Made by a program: the position numbers and the translations under genes | Assembly (NCBI GenBank): GCA_037178625.1 | Contig: CM074134.1 | Location: 744,001 to 808,000, forward strand | From: Skeletonema tropicum | Lineage: Eukaryota; Bacillariophyta; Thalassiosirophyceae; Thalassiosirales; Thalassiosiraceae | Length of the DNA stretch: 64,000 nucleotides | Reading direction: 5' to 3' | Shown: positions 1 through 9,379 of the stretch, in pieces | How positions within the stretch are numbered: position 1 is the first letter of the stretch | How the letters are laid out: each line of letters opens with the position of its first letter | Notes under the pieces: model-generated | Seen by the model: the letters and a program-made list of their open reading frames with translations, nothing else | Told to the model about the DNA's origin: nothing | Database searches by the model: none

Positions 1-554
1 TCTGTTGTATGGAATCGTTGCATATTCGGCATCAAACTAGTCGTCATGAGTGATTCCAAATAATTTTGTTGACTATCCTGTTGCTGCACTTGTGATGATG
101 TGTCATTTGAAGCACCAGCAGTCCACGCACGTTTCCAAAAGCTGGCTGCACTGCTGAGACAAGCCATAGTTAATGTTCGAGGCAGAGCAACACTCCCAAT
201 GTTGCAGCAACCCAAGCCTATTGCAAGTAAACAATCTCTGACGCACGAACGAAACGACGGCTGGAAGTATTCCCATCTAAATAGCATCACGTGTCTCACT
301 CCAGTAATGCAATGGAAGAGAAGCTGTTCCTCATCCCCCGAAAGTGGTGTAGTAGCAGAGTCTGCAGCAGCACTCAAAAACCCATGATTGGTAAGCAGTT
401 CTAAACTCGCCCTAAGAAAGAGATATTGTTCATCGCCTGTATTTCGTAAGTGCTCCAACGAGGCGTGTAGAATTGCGATTGAATTGGGTGGAGCGCCTTG
501 AGGAGGTTGCCAATTTGGCGGCGGTGTTGATAAAACTTGTTGCAATTGCTCCAT
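1..554 (-). CDS. Exportin-like protein, N-terminal part (partial)
   Basis: An uninterrupted frame reads from ATG at 554 down to the window edge, 184 codons without a stop. The protein starts MEQLQQVLSTPPPNWQPPQG and continues with helical, leucine-rich sequence including SLEHLRNTGDEQYLFLRAS, FRWEYFQPSFRSCVRDCLLA and SAASFWKRAW. A short N-terminal helix, then a YxxFxA-type helix and a later FWKR motif is the layout of the exportin-4/7 group of karyopherin-beta proteins, which carry cargo through nuclear pores. The match is by pattern only and the rest of the gene lies outside the window, so another HEAT-repeat protein is possible. It is divergent from the purine permease at 1857, with a MITE in the shared upstream region. 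Confidence 0.5.
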   Translation of the reverse strand, partial: MEQLQQVLSTPPPNWQPPQGAPPNSIAILHASLEHLRNTGDEQYLFLRASLELLTNHGFLSAAADSATTPLSGDEEQLLFHCITGVRHVMLFRWEYFQPSFRSCVRDCLLAIGLGCCNIGSVALPRTLTMACLSSAASFWKRAWTAGASNDTSSQVQQQDSQQNYLESLMTTSLMPNMQRFHTT

Positions 555-1304
555 GATTATCTAGAGTTACTGACTGCACTTGAGTTACTTATTGCTCTAC
601 TACTATGTGTGTCCTCAGTACTTTCGAATAGCTTTCGAATCATTGTTCATTTTCACTTGTTTAGGCTGTGAGTTTGTTTCCTGCAACTGCAACTCAACTC
701 GATTTGAGGAGCTCCCGATTTGGGGGGGAGGAATAAACGGTTTTTCCAGTACCGATTCAGCGCATGCTGTTGTGAACGAGAAACAGCCCCTCAACTAAGT
801 TATGTTAGGGGCTAATAACCTACATTTAAAAAAAACGATGGATAAAAAAAATACGTAGGGGTACGTAGGAATAGTACAAAGTCAGTTGAGCCCAGTTGCG
901 AGTTGCGAGTTGCGAGTTGAGTTGCGAAGGTCTATTTTTTTTTGCTCAACTGGCCTCTTCACTTCGCTTCGCTCGGCAAGGTGAACTGCAACTCGCAACT
1001 CAAAAAGCGTTCGAACGCCCGAGGCCCCCCTTTCTGACCAACGGCAGCCCCTACAAAAAACTACAAATCATCACTTCACTTCCCACTTGACGTAAACAAA
1101 CTCACAGCCTTAGAAAGAGATCTCTTTTCTTTTTTTCCGGACGACAGACGGACGGATATTTAACCCTCAGGTTGAGGGATTTTCGATATCGTACGGATTG
1201 AATCCGGAATCGATCTGGAACTCCCGCCCGGTGACCGGTGACAGTTGACAGTGGCTCGCGTTTTGATTGGACATTCTTGGAAAACTCGATTTCTTTCTTA
1301 TGTA
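555..1304. other. Intergenic region with foldback sequence
   Basis: I see no convincing gene. At about 895-925 GTTGCGA/GAGTTGCGA units are repeated in tandem, and their complement (CAACTCGCAACTC) appears near 988-1002, so the stretch can fold back. A short A-rich tract follows the 780-800 region. The segment is part of the upstream region of two divergent genes. Confidence 0.4.
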
Positions 1305-1473
1305 CAGTGTGAGCCGTAGTTGCCCGCTTTGGTACTTGCCCGTCCACAGTAGTTGCCCGCTGGAAAATCCGGACACAGGAAGTCCGGACAACGAATTCGA
1401 TAGTTGCCCGTCCACCGTAGTTGCCCGCCCCAACGAGCGGACACACCCGCGGGCAACTACGGTGAACACACTT
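1305..1473. mobile_element. MITE, 169 bp, copy 1 of 2
   Basis: The ends are inverted repeats: GTGTGAGCCGTAGTTGCCCGC at the left and, read in reverse complement, GTGTGTTCACCGTAGTTGCCCGC at the right. The element is flanked by TA on both sides (1303-1304 and 1474-1475), as expected for a Tc1/mariner-type non-autonomous element. Inside are more TAGTTGCCCG units and a CCGGACA pair. A second copy of exactly the same length lies at 30536-30704. No coding capacity. It sits about 380 bp upstream of the purine permease start. Confidence 0.8.
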
Positions 1474-1856
1474 TATGCTTTTCCTTTGTGCGATCCGCAA
1501 TTCACGGGGCGGAACGAGCACGGAAGAGAAAAAGACTTTTAGACTTGCGTTCGTCTTCTCGTGCCATCGAAACAACACTCGTTCCTCTCCTACGTGTTAC
1601 CGTAAGGGTGCCGCTGCCGCCATTTTTGTAGAACATTGTAAAATTCTCTGCAATGGATTGGAAGAAAGACTTGATGTTTGCTTCGAATTCTCAATCTGCT
1701 GTCCTCGCTCTGCTGACATAATTTTTTTAAAGCGTTGCGTTTGAAAGATCTTCGTCACTCAAACTCAACATCTTCATTTCCTCCATATCAACTGCTCTAT
1801 CTCAACCTCTCCATCCCGCCTACGCTACTGACAATCATCGCGGTTGATTTACCAAG
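1474..1856. promoter_or_regulatory. Upstream region of the purine permease gene
   Basis: This 383-bp stretch lies between the MITE and the ATG at 1857. It ends in a C/T/A-rich leader (cctcc, ccatcaactg) typical of a 5' untranslated region. I see no gene and no element I can define. Confidence 0.3.
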
Positions 1857-4201
1857 ATGAAGTTTATTGAATCTATCAACGAAAAAGTCGAAGGCTCTTT
1901 CGTCGGGAAGTACTTCCAACTCAAGGAGCGTGGATCGTCTTTCTCAACCGAGCTCGCTGGCGCATCCGCAACATTTCTTACCATGGCTTACATTCTAGCT
2001 GTGAATCCTCGTATCCTTGCTGATTCTGGTGGACCATGTGAACCTAATCCTGACGATCCGGCTGGTGAGTGTATCTCCTCCTGCAAATGTCGAGCATTAG
2101 TCTATTATTTCGTCATTTTTGTTCTCACATATAAGTAACATAATATATACTTTCAAGGCATTTTTGGACAAGATTACGAGGATTGTCTCGAGAGGATCAA
2201 ACGACAGTATGTAACTGCCACGGCTATTGGTAGCATGGTTGGTAAGTGCAACAAGAATATGAAATGTGTTGATATAACATGTGCATTAAGCTGCAAAATC
2301 GTATGTTGAAACAACATAAATCTTACTTTGAATCGATATGAAACATATTCATATACGTAGGTTGTCTCTTGATGGGTCTCGTTGCCAATCTCCCTATCGC
2401 CTTGGCTCCAGGTAAGCACAACTTTATCTCATTCGGTCCCGATAATATTATATTTTTTTATTGCTTGCTAAACATACACAAACCTCAAACCGCACACAGG
2501 AATGGGAATGAACGCCTACTTCACATACAGTGTTGTTGGCTGGAGGGGCACAGTAAGTTGACTCGTGTCGTTGTACTGTGATAGTGTGTTTTGCAACATG
2601 AGCTAGAGCTAAGTTTCATTGCTCTTTTCATTATTAGGGATCGGTCTCGTATCAGGCCGCTTGCACTGCTGTTATTATTGAAGGCGCCATCTTCTTTGTC
2701 CTTGCGCTAACAGGTCTGCGTTACAAGATCATTCGTCTAATTCCTGAAGTAAGTATTTCACATGCCGTGTTGATTGCTGCCAATATACTTATCCAAGTTT
2801 CATCTCTTATCAATGCAATCCTTCAATATTGTCGATTTAGCCTGTGAGGATCGCCACTCCCGCTGGTATTGGTGCGTTCCTAGCACATCTAGGTCTACAG
2901 ACCGCTGAAGGTATTGGTGCAGTTGTCGGTGACATTGCGACGGCAGTTACGCTGGGTGGCTGCCCACCAGAATCTCGGACCTTGATGGTAGCATACGATG
3001 ATCTATGCAGGGATGCTGGTATTTGCGTCTTTAGGTGAGTTGTGTATGCGTTGGTTGAGTAGTTCATACTCAAGAAGCCCTGCTAACAATAGTCTTCTTT
3101 CAATTGGGCTCTAACAGTGACAACTATACGTGTGATGTCGAAGGAGGCATTATGCGAAGTGGTCGCACTTGGATCGGAATCTTAGGCATGATGATCATCG
3201 CCGTTGCCCTCGGATACAAGAGCAAGCTTGCCTTCATTTATGGCATTGCTCTTGTGACTATTATCAGCTGGTTTCGTGGAACTGGGGTCACTTATTTCCC
3301 AGACGATGACGCCGGCAATGCTCGTTTTGAATACTTCAAAAAAGTTGTGGATGTTCCGGGATTGTATATGATTATGGCACCGTTTACCAGTGACTTGGCA
3401 AATGCTGGGGTAGCTATCATCACAATGCTTTATGTTGATTTCTTGGATACCTCTGGGACTTTGCTTGGAATTGCCAATTCGATGGGAGTCATCGACGAAG
3501 AGGGCAACTTTCCCAAGGCAACCCAAGCATTCTCTGTTGATGCTATTTCCACTATGTTTGGTGAGTTTGTGTTACGATGAAGACTTCATGACAAATTGGT
3601 TCGATTTCATCTTACGCAATGCTCTTTTTACTATCATCACTCTGAAGGATCCATCTTTGGTCTTTCCCCTATTACTTCCTACATTGAGAGTGGAGCTGGT
3701 GTAGAAGCAGGTGCAAAAACTGGCCTAACTGCAGTCATTTGCGGCTTTTACTTCTTCATCTCCATCTTCTTTGCTCCTATTCTAGCTTCTATTCCCCCGT
3801 GGGCTATTGGAGGAGCTTTGATTATTGTTGGAGCATTGATGGCCCGATCTCTCACAAAGCTCAACTTTAACAGACCTTCTCATGCAATTTCTGGTTTCTT
3901 AACTGTGATGGTGATGCCTTTAACTTATTCCATCGCTTACGGGCTGATCGCGGGCATTATGACGTACTGTGTTATGGAGGGCACGTTCTGGATTCTTTCA
4001 TTTGCCGGGCTTGAAATTCCAGGTGACGAGGAGGAAGCCAGTAAGCAAGTTATTGGTGAGAGTTTGAAGAAGATTGGAGACGGGAATGGCAAAGAAGCAA
4101 GTGATGATGTTGAAGTAGATAATTCCCCTGCAGAGGCTGATCCTGTAGAGGAGACGACTTCTGCTCTTGCATCCGATGAGGTGGCCGAATATAAGGCTTG
4201 A
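1857..4201 (+). CDS. AzgA-type adenine/guanine/hypoxanthine permease (NCS2)
   Basis: Eight exons give a 565-aa protein: 1857-2064, 2158-2241, 2361-2411, 2500-2552, 2638-2748, 2841-3034, 3118-3560 and 3648-4201. All introns are GT-AG and short. Phases join cleanly, for example DDPA-G-IFGQDY and MVG-CLLMG. The N-terminus has GSSFSTELAGASATFLTMAY and NPRILADSGGPC, the signature of the AzgA/Azg1 family, followed by ALAPG-MGMNAYF, GLRYKIIRLIPEPVRIA and GSIFGLSPITSYIESGAG, all conserved transport-core segments. The protein should have about 12 membrane helices and import purines by H+ symport, probably at the plasma membrane. The C-terminal ~60 residues are acidic and probably cytosolic. The start has a good context (accaagATGaag). 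Confidence 0.9.
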
Positions 4202-5106
4202 AAATAAGCAGCTTGAGATGTGTGTTGCGTGTTCAGTTCAAAAAATCTTTGTTTCGCGTATGCGGTGGCTCAATGTTGTAGTGTTTCAAGAGTATTGTAA
4301 TTGAGTCAAGATTAGTTGGTCAGAGACTTCATTGGAATAAGCGAATTAGATCCGGACAGACGTGAAATTTGGTGTTTCGAGCACATTTTTTGACCATGGC
4401 CGCCGCAGAGCCTACTAGCTTTGGCCAAAATCTCAAATCTGCCACAAGTGCTTTTATGGAGGAACAAGTGATAGAGTCGTATTCTTCTATATCTCAGGAG
4501 ATGAGCAATGCACGTTTGGGTTCCATATCTCAGATGTGCTCAACAAAATTGGCATCTACATTTGCTAGTAAAATCTTCTAACTACTGGACAAAATTGTTA
4601 GAGAGAATTACTAGCAAAATCTAAATGGGCGTATCTCTGCGAAAAAAATAAATATTTGCTTGGTTCCTTGATTCGACTCACTCGTATGATCATCACCAAA
4701 AAGGTTGTACCATTGGTTTGGTACGAATATCGCTGTTTGTGATTTTGGCCTCCGTAGCTAAAGTCATTTTTATCATGGTTGTTTTGTGAGTGAAACACCA
4801 AAATTCCTACTTGGGGGCCTACGTAGGAATTATACCAGGAAAAAATCATCTAAATCGCTTATCAACAACTTCATCATGATCGTTGTGCTCGAAAAGATCT
4901 TGGAAGAAGAGAGAGAGGAAGATTTGTTACCAAGGTACGAGCGATACGAAGACAGACACTTATGTACATGTGGGAGCTGCCAAGTGCCAAGCACCAACCC
5001 AACACAAGCACTGCTATTAACTGCTGCACGTCATAGAACGTCATGCTGCTCGCAGCTAGAAATATGCATAGCACTGCGTAAAGCAGAGCGTCACTATCAT
5101 ATTACG
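4202..5106. other. Intergenic region and leader of the karyopherin gene
   Basis: A 61-codon open frame at 4396-4581 starts in a strong context (gaccATGgccgcc) and reads MAAAEPTSFGQNLKS; it has no recognisable family and could be a small gene or chance. Near 4802-4831 an AATTCCTAC...TACGTAGGAATT inverted pair contains a 10-mer seen elsewhere in the window. The karyopherin frame stays open upstream of its likely start (back to 4786), but that sequence looks untranslated. Confidence 0.35.
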
Positions 5107-8100
5107 ATGGATCAACCTCATCTTCTTTCAAAGCTGCGCACGGCCTTGAATTACCTCTACGATTCTCAACAATCACATCAACATCGCCACGAAGCACATC
5201 AATTTTTGCTAATCTACAAACAGAGTAACGTTCGACGTCTTGTGGTATCTCGGCTGCAATCTCGCAAAGACAAAATAGGATCAGCAGACGATGGTGAAAA
5301 TGAGCTGTCATTCAATCAGGCCTCAGATTTGAAGGGATCAATCTTTTTGAGTTGTTTAGCTCTTCTGTACAGTAGCTGCAGCCAAAATAGTTGCAACAGT
5401 CATGAAAGGATTTTTACTGCACAAGCACTCAATGATCGCTGTCGGTCTATTAAACTCACTGAGATTTTCGATATTGAAGCAGAAGATGGAGTAGAGTGTG
5501 GAACTGCAAGATTGGTTCTTGCTCTCGAAGAAATCAAACATGCAAGAAACAACACACAACCCCACGATGCTACTGACTTGAATGAAAAAACAAAGAGTGT
5601 TTTGACAGCTTGGTTAGAACGGTATGTTCCAATGCTTGTTAATAGGTGTGGTGGTGGATCAGCATGTATTGGATCTGAATTGCTAGCGGTGTTACTGGAG
5701 AGAAATTCATCGGTACTACTCGACTCACAATACCTTGTCGACGAAATCCGGGGGGAAGAACAAATTAAGGGCACGCTGATGATGTTCAGTCTTGCAGTTG
5801 CATTGTATGTAGCTGCGTTTCGTCACTTTGAAGAAGAGCATCAACATCAAAATCAGCAGGATGAGGCGATATCTCCTTGGGCGAATGCAGTGCTAGCAGA
5901 ATTGGGCTCGGCTCTTTCAGTTACGATGCTAAGATTGAGATATCGGCCGACAACAGACAAACAAGCCACGCCTACTCCGGATCCATCATGCCCACCTCTG
6001 ATAGACGCATTAGTCCATGCAATCAACGTTGTTAGAGATTCTGCTGCTGCATATCTAACGAACAAACAAGCTGGTGGCGAAATTCCGTCGCATCTACAAG
6101 AAGCACACCACTATGCAATCCATCGCTCTATAGCTGCCTGCTTGACATCATTACCTGAAACTGTCTTGTTGCCTCCTGGGCAAGATTATGTTCATCGGAT
6201 ACCATCAGTTGACCGTGGTTGTCTGCGCGCTGCATCAATGGAATTAAGATGTAACGAAACAGGTATGGAGAAGGCAATGATGATTCTAATGCAATCAACA
6301 GGAAGTGTACAGGATGAAAACTCTGCATCGCGGCTGCTTGGAATGTGCGAAGCTTGGGCAAGGTATGTGGCAGTACCAATACACGTAATTGATGAGTCTG
6401 TTGGAAAAGTTGCAATAGAATTCCTTCACATCTCCAAAATCACGCCAACGACACAACAACAAAAAGTTCAATGCTTAGCTTTCCAGTATCTCGTTTCAAT
6501 ATTTGAAGCTGCCTTGCCTACATTAAGTGTGGCGGATATTTTAACAGCAGCTCTTGGAGTAGGCGCTACTGGAGTGCAAAATGGCAAAAAGAAGCAGGGG
6601 AATAAAAGTAAGAAAAGGCACGAAAAACGACTTGATAGGGCAAAAGCTGTCGAAGACGAAAGCAGTCAAAATCAAGCAGAGGAAGAGTTGCTTGCGAGGA
6701 AGAATGCTGCATGTGCTGCTGCAGCTGCTGCTTTCGGTATTTCTACGTCTCGCACTGAGGATGATTGGGGTTTGAAACTTGCTTCATCTTGTCCAACTAC
6801 TACATCTCACGCAATTTGTTCAACTGTCGCAGCAGCGGCAACATCGGTGCTGCCTCATCTCTTATGGTTGGAGCGAAATGATGGCCCGACTCAACAATGG
6901 CGAAGTGATTTGTTTTCGGCCATTATCGTGGTAATACAACGCATGTGCAAGTCTCAAGATCGAGATACAAGAGCATTGGCGTATGAAGCGCTCATGATCC
7001 TTCACAGTGCTCTAAACTCGGTGACAACTGTATCATGTCAAGTGGAACAAATCGCGATTGATTCCATCTGTGATTGTGCACTAAGCCTCTCTGCAAGCTG
7101 CGCTTATCCGTTGAATTACTTTGACAATCTCTGCGAGAATAACGACGAAGATCTCGAAATCGAGCGGAATGATGTGAGGGACGTATGTCGATCAGTTTGT
7201 AGTCTCGATTCCGGAAATTATGGGAGTGATGAGAGCAAATCTCCATCTATTATGATTCTCAGCCGCATAGTGTCTACATGCCATGCTGCCATAAAGGGTA
7301 CAGACCCGTCAGTGTTGCCATCAGAAGCTGTGGTGCATGCATTGTCTTCTCTTGCAAAGCCTCTGAATAAGCTCGGCAATAAATGCCTTGAACAATCTGA
7401 TGAGGAAGGATGTTCGATACTTTTCAAGGCATTGGATTCATTTTGTTTTGTTTTTGAGTTACTCAACTCTTTTATTGAACATCTTCCACACTCAAAGACA
7501 CTGCCTCTCAGTCGGCTGACTTTAATTGGATTCGCATCATTAGCACCGCTCCTATCATCGGTTGCCCATATCGCGTTAAGGTCGACAACTGAGACAGAGA
7601 GACATCTAATAGGTATTTTCGAGAAGACTCTCCGCGCAGGGATTCAACAAGCGATTCTATCAACGGCGCAGATCCCAGAATTAGTTGCTGAGTCAACACT
7701 AGAATCGACGCGCTATGATATCAAAGGCGCAATGCGGGGGCCGGGTGGCGAAGATCACGTGGGGTGTATTGCGCTCATCCGAGTGTCCAGTGAGAGCGAC
7801 GAGTTACGAAACAGCGTATTCAAAGTTTGTGGTAGAGGCATTCTACAAGACCTGACAAACCTCCATCGTGCTCTAAAACACATCGAAGTAGAGAGAGGTG
7901 TTGGAGTTGATTACGGGAGAGGGGTGACTCCTCTATCAAGACGTTTGCTCATTAGAGTTGTCTCCAGATTGGGAATGCAGCAGGGAGGTGGCACTGTTTT
8001 ACATTCTCTTCTTGAAGAACCGTTGAGGGAAATCGTGGCCCTAAAGTCTACGCCCTTTACGATTGAGAAATTATTCAGACTTTGCGAAGCAGCACTCGAC

Positions 8101-9354
8101 TTATCTTTCTTCTCTCCAGAACTCCTATCACATTTGTTTCAAGACCGAGCAAGTGATCTTGACTCTTTGTTTCAAACTGTCATAATGGGTTACACTGGGC
8201 TGTCCTTTACAAGCGACGCAGATCCTATTACGCATCAATGGGCAAGGTTGAGGTGTGGTGTTATCTGCCTCCTTCGCGCCTGTCAATCAATGACTGAATA
8301 CTCATCTGGGGTCTTCACAGCTCTAATAAAAGCAGAAAGCGAGGCGGCTGCAGCCCAGAGTAGTCAGGGACCTTCCTCTGGAAGTAACTTGTTCGTTGAA
8401 GATGTAATTGGGGAAGAAAAGATTCATTCTGGAGCTTACGTTGTTTTGATTGGAGAATATCTCAAGCATCTATCGTCGAATAAGCATTTGACAATGGAAA
8501 ATCAATTAGAATCGTGCCATCGATGTGTGCAAGTTCTTAAACGTTGCGCCCCTGACGTTGCTTCGGCATTATTACATAAATCTCCAGAGGCAACAGCCCA
8601 TGTGGACCCAAGGGTTACTCTTGCCGAGACTTGGTTTTTGACAATGAAGACACTTGCATCACTTTGTCGCCATAACGAACAAATCGTTTCTGCACTTGCG
8701 GCAGAGAATTTACAAGTATTTTTTGGAGAGTCAATTAGTCTCGCAATGTTATTCATATTCATGAAAGATATTGGAGGCAAAAAACGCCCAGCCCCCGATG
8801 TGCAGCAAGGAATGTCACCTGATGGTCCCCAAACACTTGCAATCTGTGATTTTATTGCTGAAGCAGTGCTACTCGGACCGTCAATTCTGGCTGGAAGCAT
8901 TTCAGCTCTTTCGGCTCATATCCAGCTAAATTGTGGCAATGAAGTCCCAGCAGAAGTGCTTGGCGCAGCAGCCATATCGGCTTCCCTGTTAAGAGCAATT
9001 TCGGGAGCTACACCACCATGGGTTGTCGAAGATACACCGGTCTTGTTCAAATCAATGCACACAGCGTTGGGAAATAATTCTGAACTCTTCATAGAATCTC
9101 TTCGAGTTTCTACTAAGCTTGAAACGGTAACTGCAGTTGGTGGGCTTCGAGCTGGGGAGAAGTTAAGTGGACGCTATCTTGATGCAAGCGACTCCCATAT
9201 CAACTCCTTTCTTGGGAAAGCCGGAGAAACTGTTGCAAGGAATGACTGGAAAAAGATGAAAGTCGTCTTAAAAGCAGCAACAGGTGGAAAGAAGAAAGAA
9301 AGTGGATTCAATCTGAAGCCACACTATTCTAATTGGGAATGTGAGCGTGTTTAG
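5107..9354 (+). CDS. Importin-13/transportin-3-like karyopherin
   Basis: Single exon, 1415 aa from ATG at 5107. The frame is open further upstream, but the family-like sequence begins at MDQPHLLSKLRTALNYLYDS, so I chose this start. The N-terminus resembles the importin-beta N-terminal helix pair (ALNYLYDSQQSHQHRHEAHQ), and HERIFTAQALNDRCR matches the AAQTLR segment of importin-13/transportin-3. Around residues 675-695, PLNYFDNLCENNDEDLEIER followed by NDVRDVCRSV matches the conserved segment of this group in which an acidic stretch precedes R-x-DVxDV. The remainder is helical, HEAT-like. A lysine-rich insertion (KKKQGNKSKKRHEKR) lies near residue 500. At ~1400 aa it is longer than the usual ~950-1000, through insertions. 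It ends 25 bp from the end of convergent UTP14, so the 3' UTRs must overlap. Confidence 0.6.
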   Translation: MDQPHLLSKLRTALNYLYDSQQSHQHRHEAHQFLLIYKQSNVRRLVVSRLQSRKDKIGSADDGENELSFNQASDLKGSIFLSCLALLYSSCSQNSCNSHERIFTAQALNDRCRSIKLTEIFDIEAEDGVECGTARLVLALEEIKHARNNTQPHDATDLNEKTKSVLTAWLERYVPMLVNRCGGGSACIGSELLAVLLERNSSVLLDSQYLVDEIRGEEQIKGTLMMFSLAVALYVAAFRHFEEEHQHQNQQDEAISPWANAVLAELGSALSVTMLRLRYRPTTDKQATPTPDPSCPPLIDALVHAINVVRDSAAAYLTNKQAGGEIPSHLQEAHHYAIHRSIAACLTSLPETVLLPPGQDYVHRIPSVDRGCLRAASMELRCNETGMEKAMMILMQSTGSVQDENSASRLLGMCEAWARYVAVPIHVIDESVGKVAIEFLHISKITPTTQQQKVQCLAFQYLVSIFEAALPTLSVADILTAALGVGATGVQNGKKKQGNKSKKRHEKRLDRAKAVEDESSQNQAEEELLARKNAACAAAAAAFGISTSRTEDDWGLKLASSCPTTTSHAICSTVAAAATSVLPHLLWLERNDGPTQQWRSDLFSAIIVVIQRMCKSQDRDTRALAYEALMILHSALNSVTTVSCQVEQIAIDSICDCALSLSASCAYPLNYFDNLCENNDEDLEIERNDVRDVCRSVCSLDSGNYGSDESKSPSIMILSRIVSTCHAAIKGTDPSVLPSEAVVHALSSLAKPLNKLGNKCLEQSDEEGCSILFKALDSFCFVFELLNSFIEHLPHSKTLPLSRLTLIGFASLAPLLSSVAHIALRSTTETERHLIGIFEKTLRAGIQQAILSTAQIPELVAESTLESTRYDIKGAMRGPGGEDHVGCIALIRVSSESDELRNSVFKVCGRGILQDLTNLHRALKHIEVERGVGVDYGRGVTPLSRRLLIRVVSRLGMQQGGGTVLHSLLEEPLREIVALKSTPFTIEKLFRLCEAALDLSFFSPELLSHLFQDRASDLDSLFQTVIMGYTGLSFTSDADPITHQWARLRCGVICLLRACQSMTEYSSGVFTALIKAESEAAAAQSSQGPSSGSNLFVEDVIGEEKIHSGAYVVLIGEYLKHLSSNKHLTMENQLESCHRCVQVLKRCAPDVASALLHKSPEATAHVDPRVTLAETWFLTMKTLASLCRHNEQIVSALAAENLQVFFGESISLAMLFIFMKDIGGKKRPAPDVQQGMSPDGPQTLAICDFIAEAVLLGPSILAGSISALSAHIQLNCGNEVPAEVLGAAAISASLLRAISGATPPWVVEDTPVLFKSMHTALGNNSELFIESLRVSTKLETVTAVGGLRAGEKLSGRYLDASDSHINSFLGKAGETVARNDWKKMKVVLKAATGGKKKESGFNLKPHYSNWECERV

Positions 9355-9379
9355 CTCTGTTAATTTAGGAATGCTATCT

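Noticed and set aside
1102..1631. Overlapping 75-158-aa frames on both strands
   Set aside because: They lie over the 169-bp MITE and its flanks, and their similarity to each other comes from its inverted repeats. No family features.
4396..4581. Small gene of 61 codons
   Set aside because: Start context is good but there is no conserved feature, and it could be chance. Described under the intergenic entry only.
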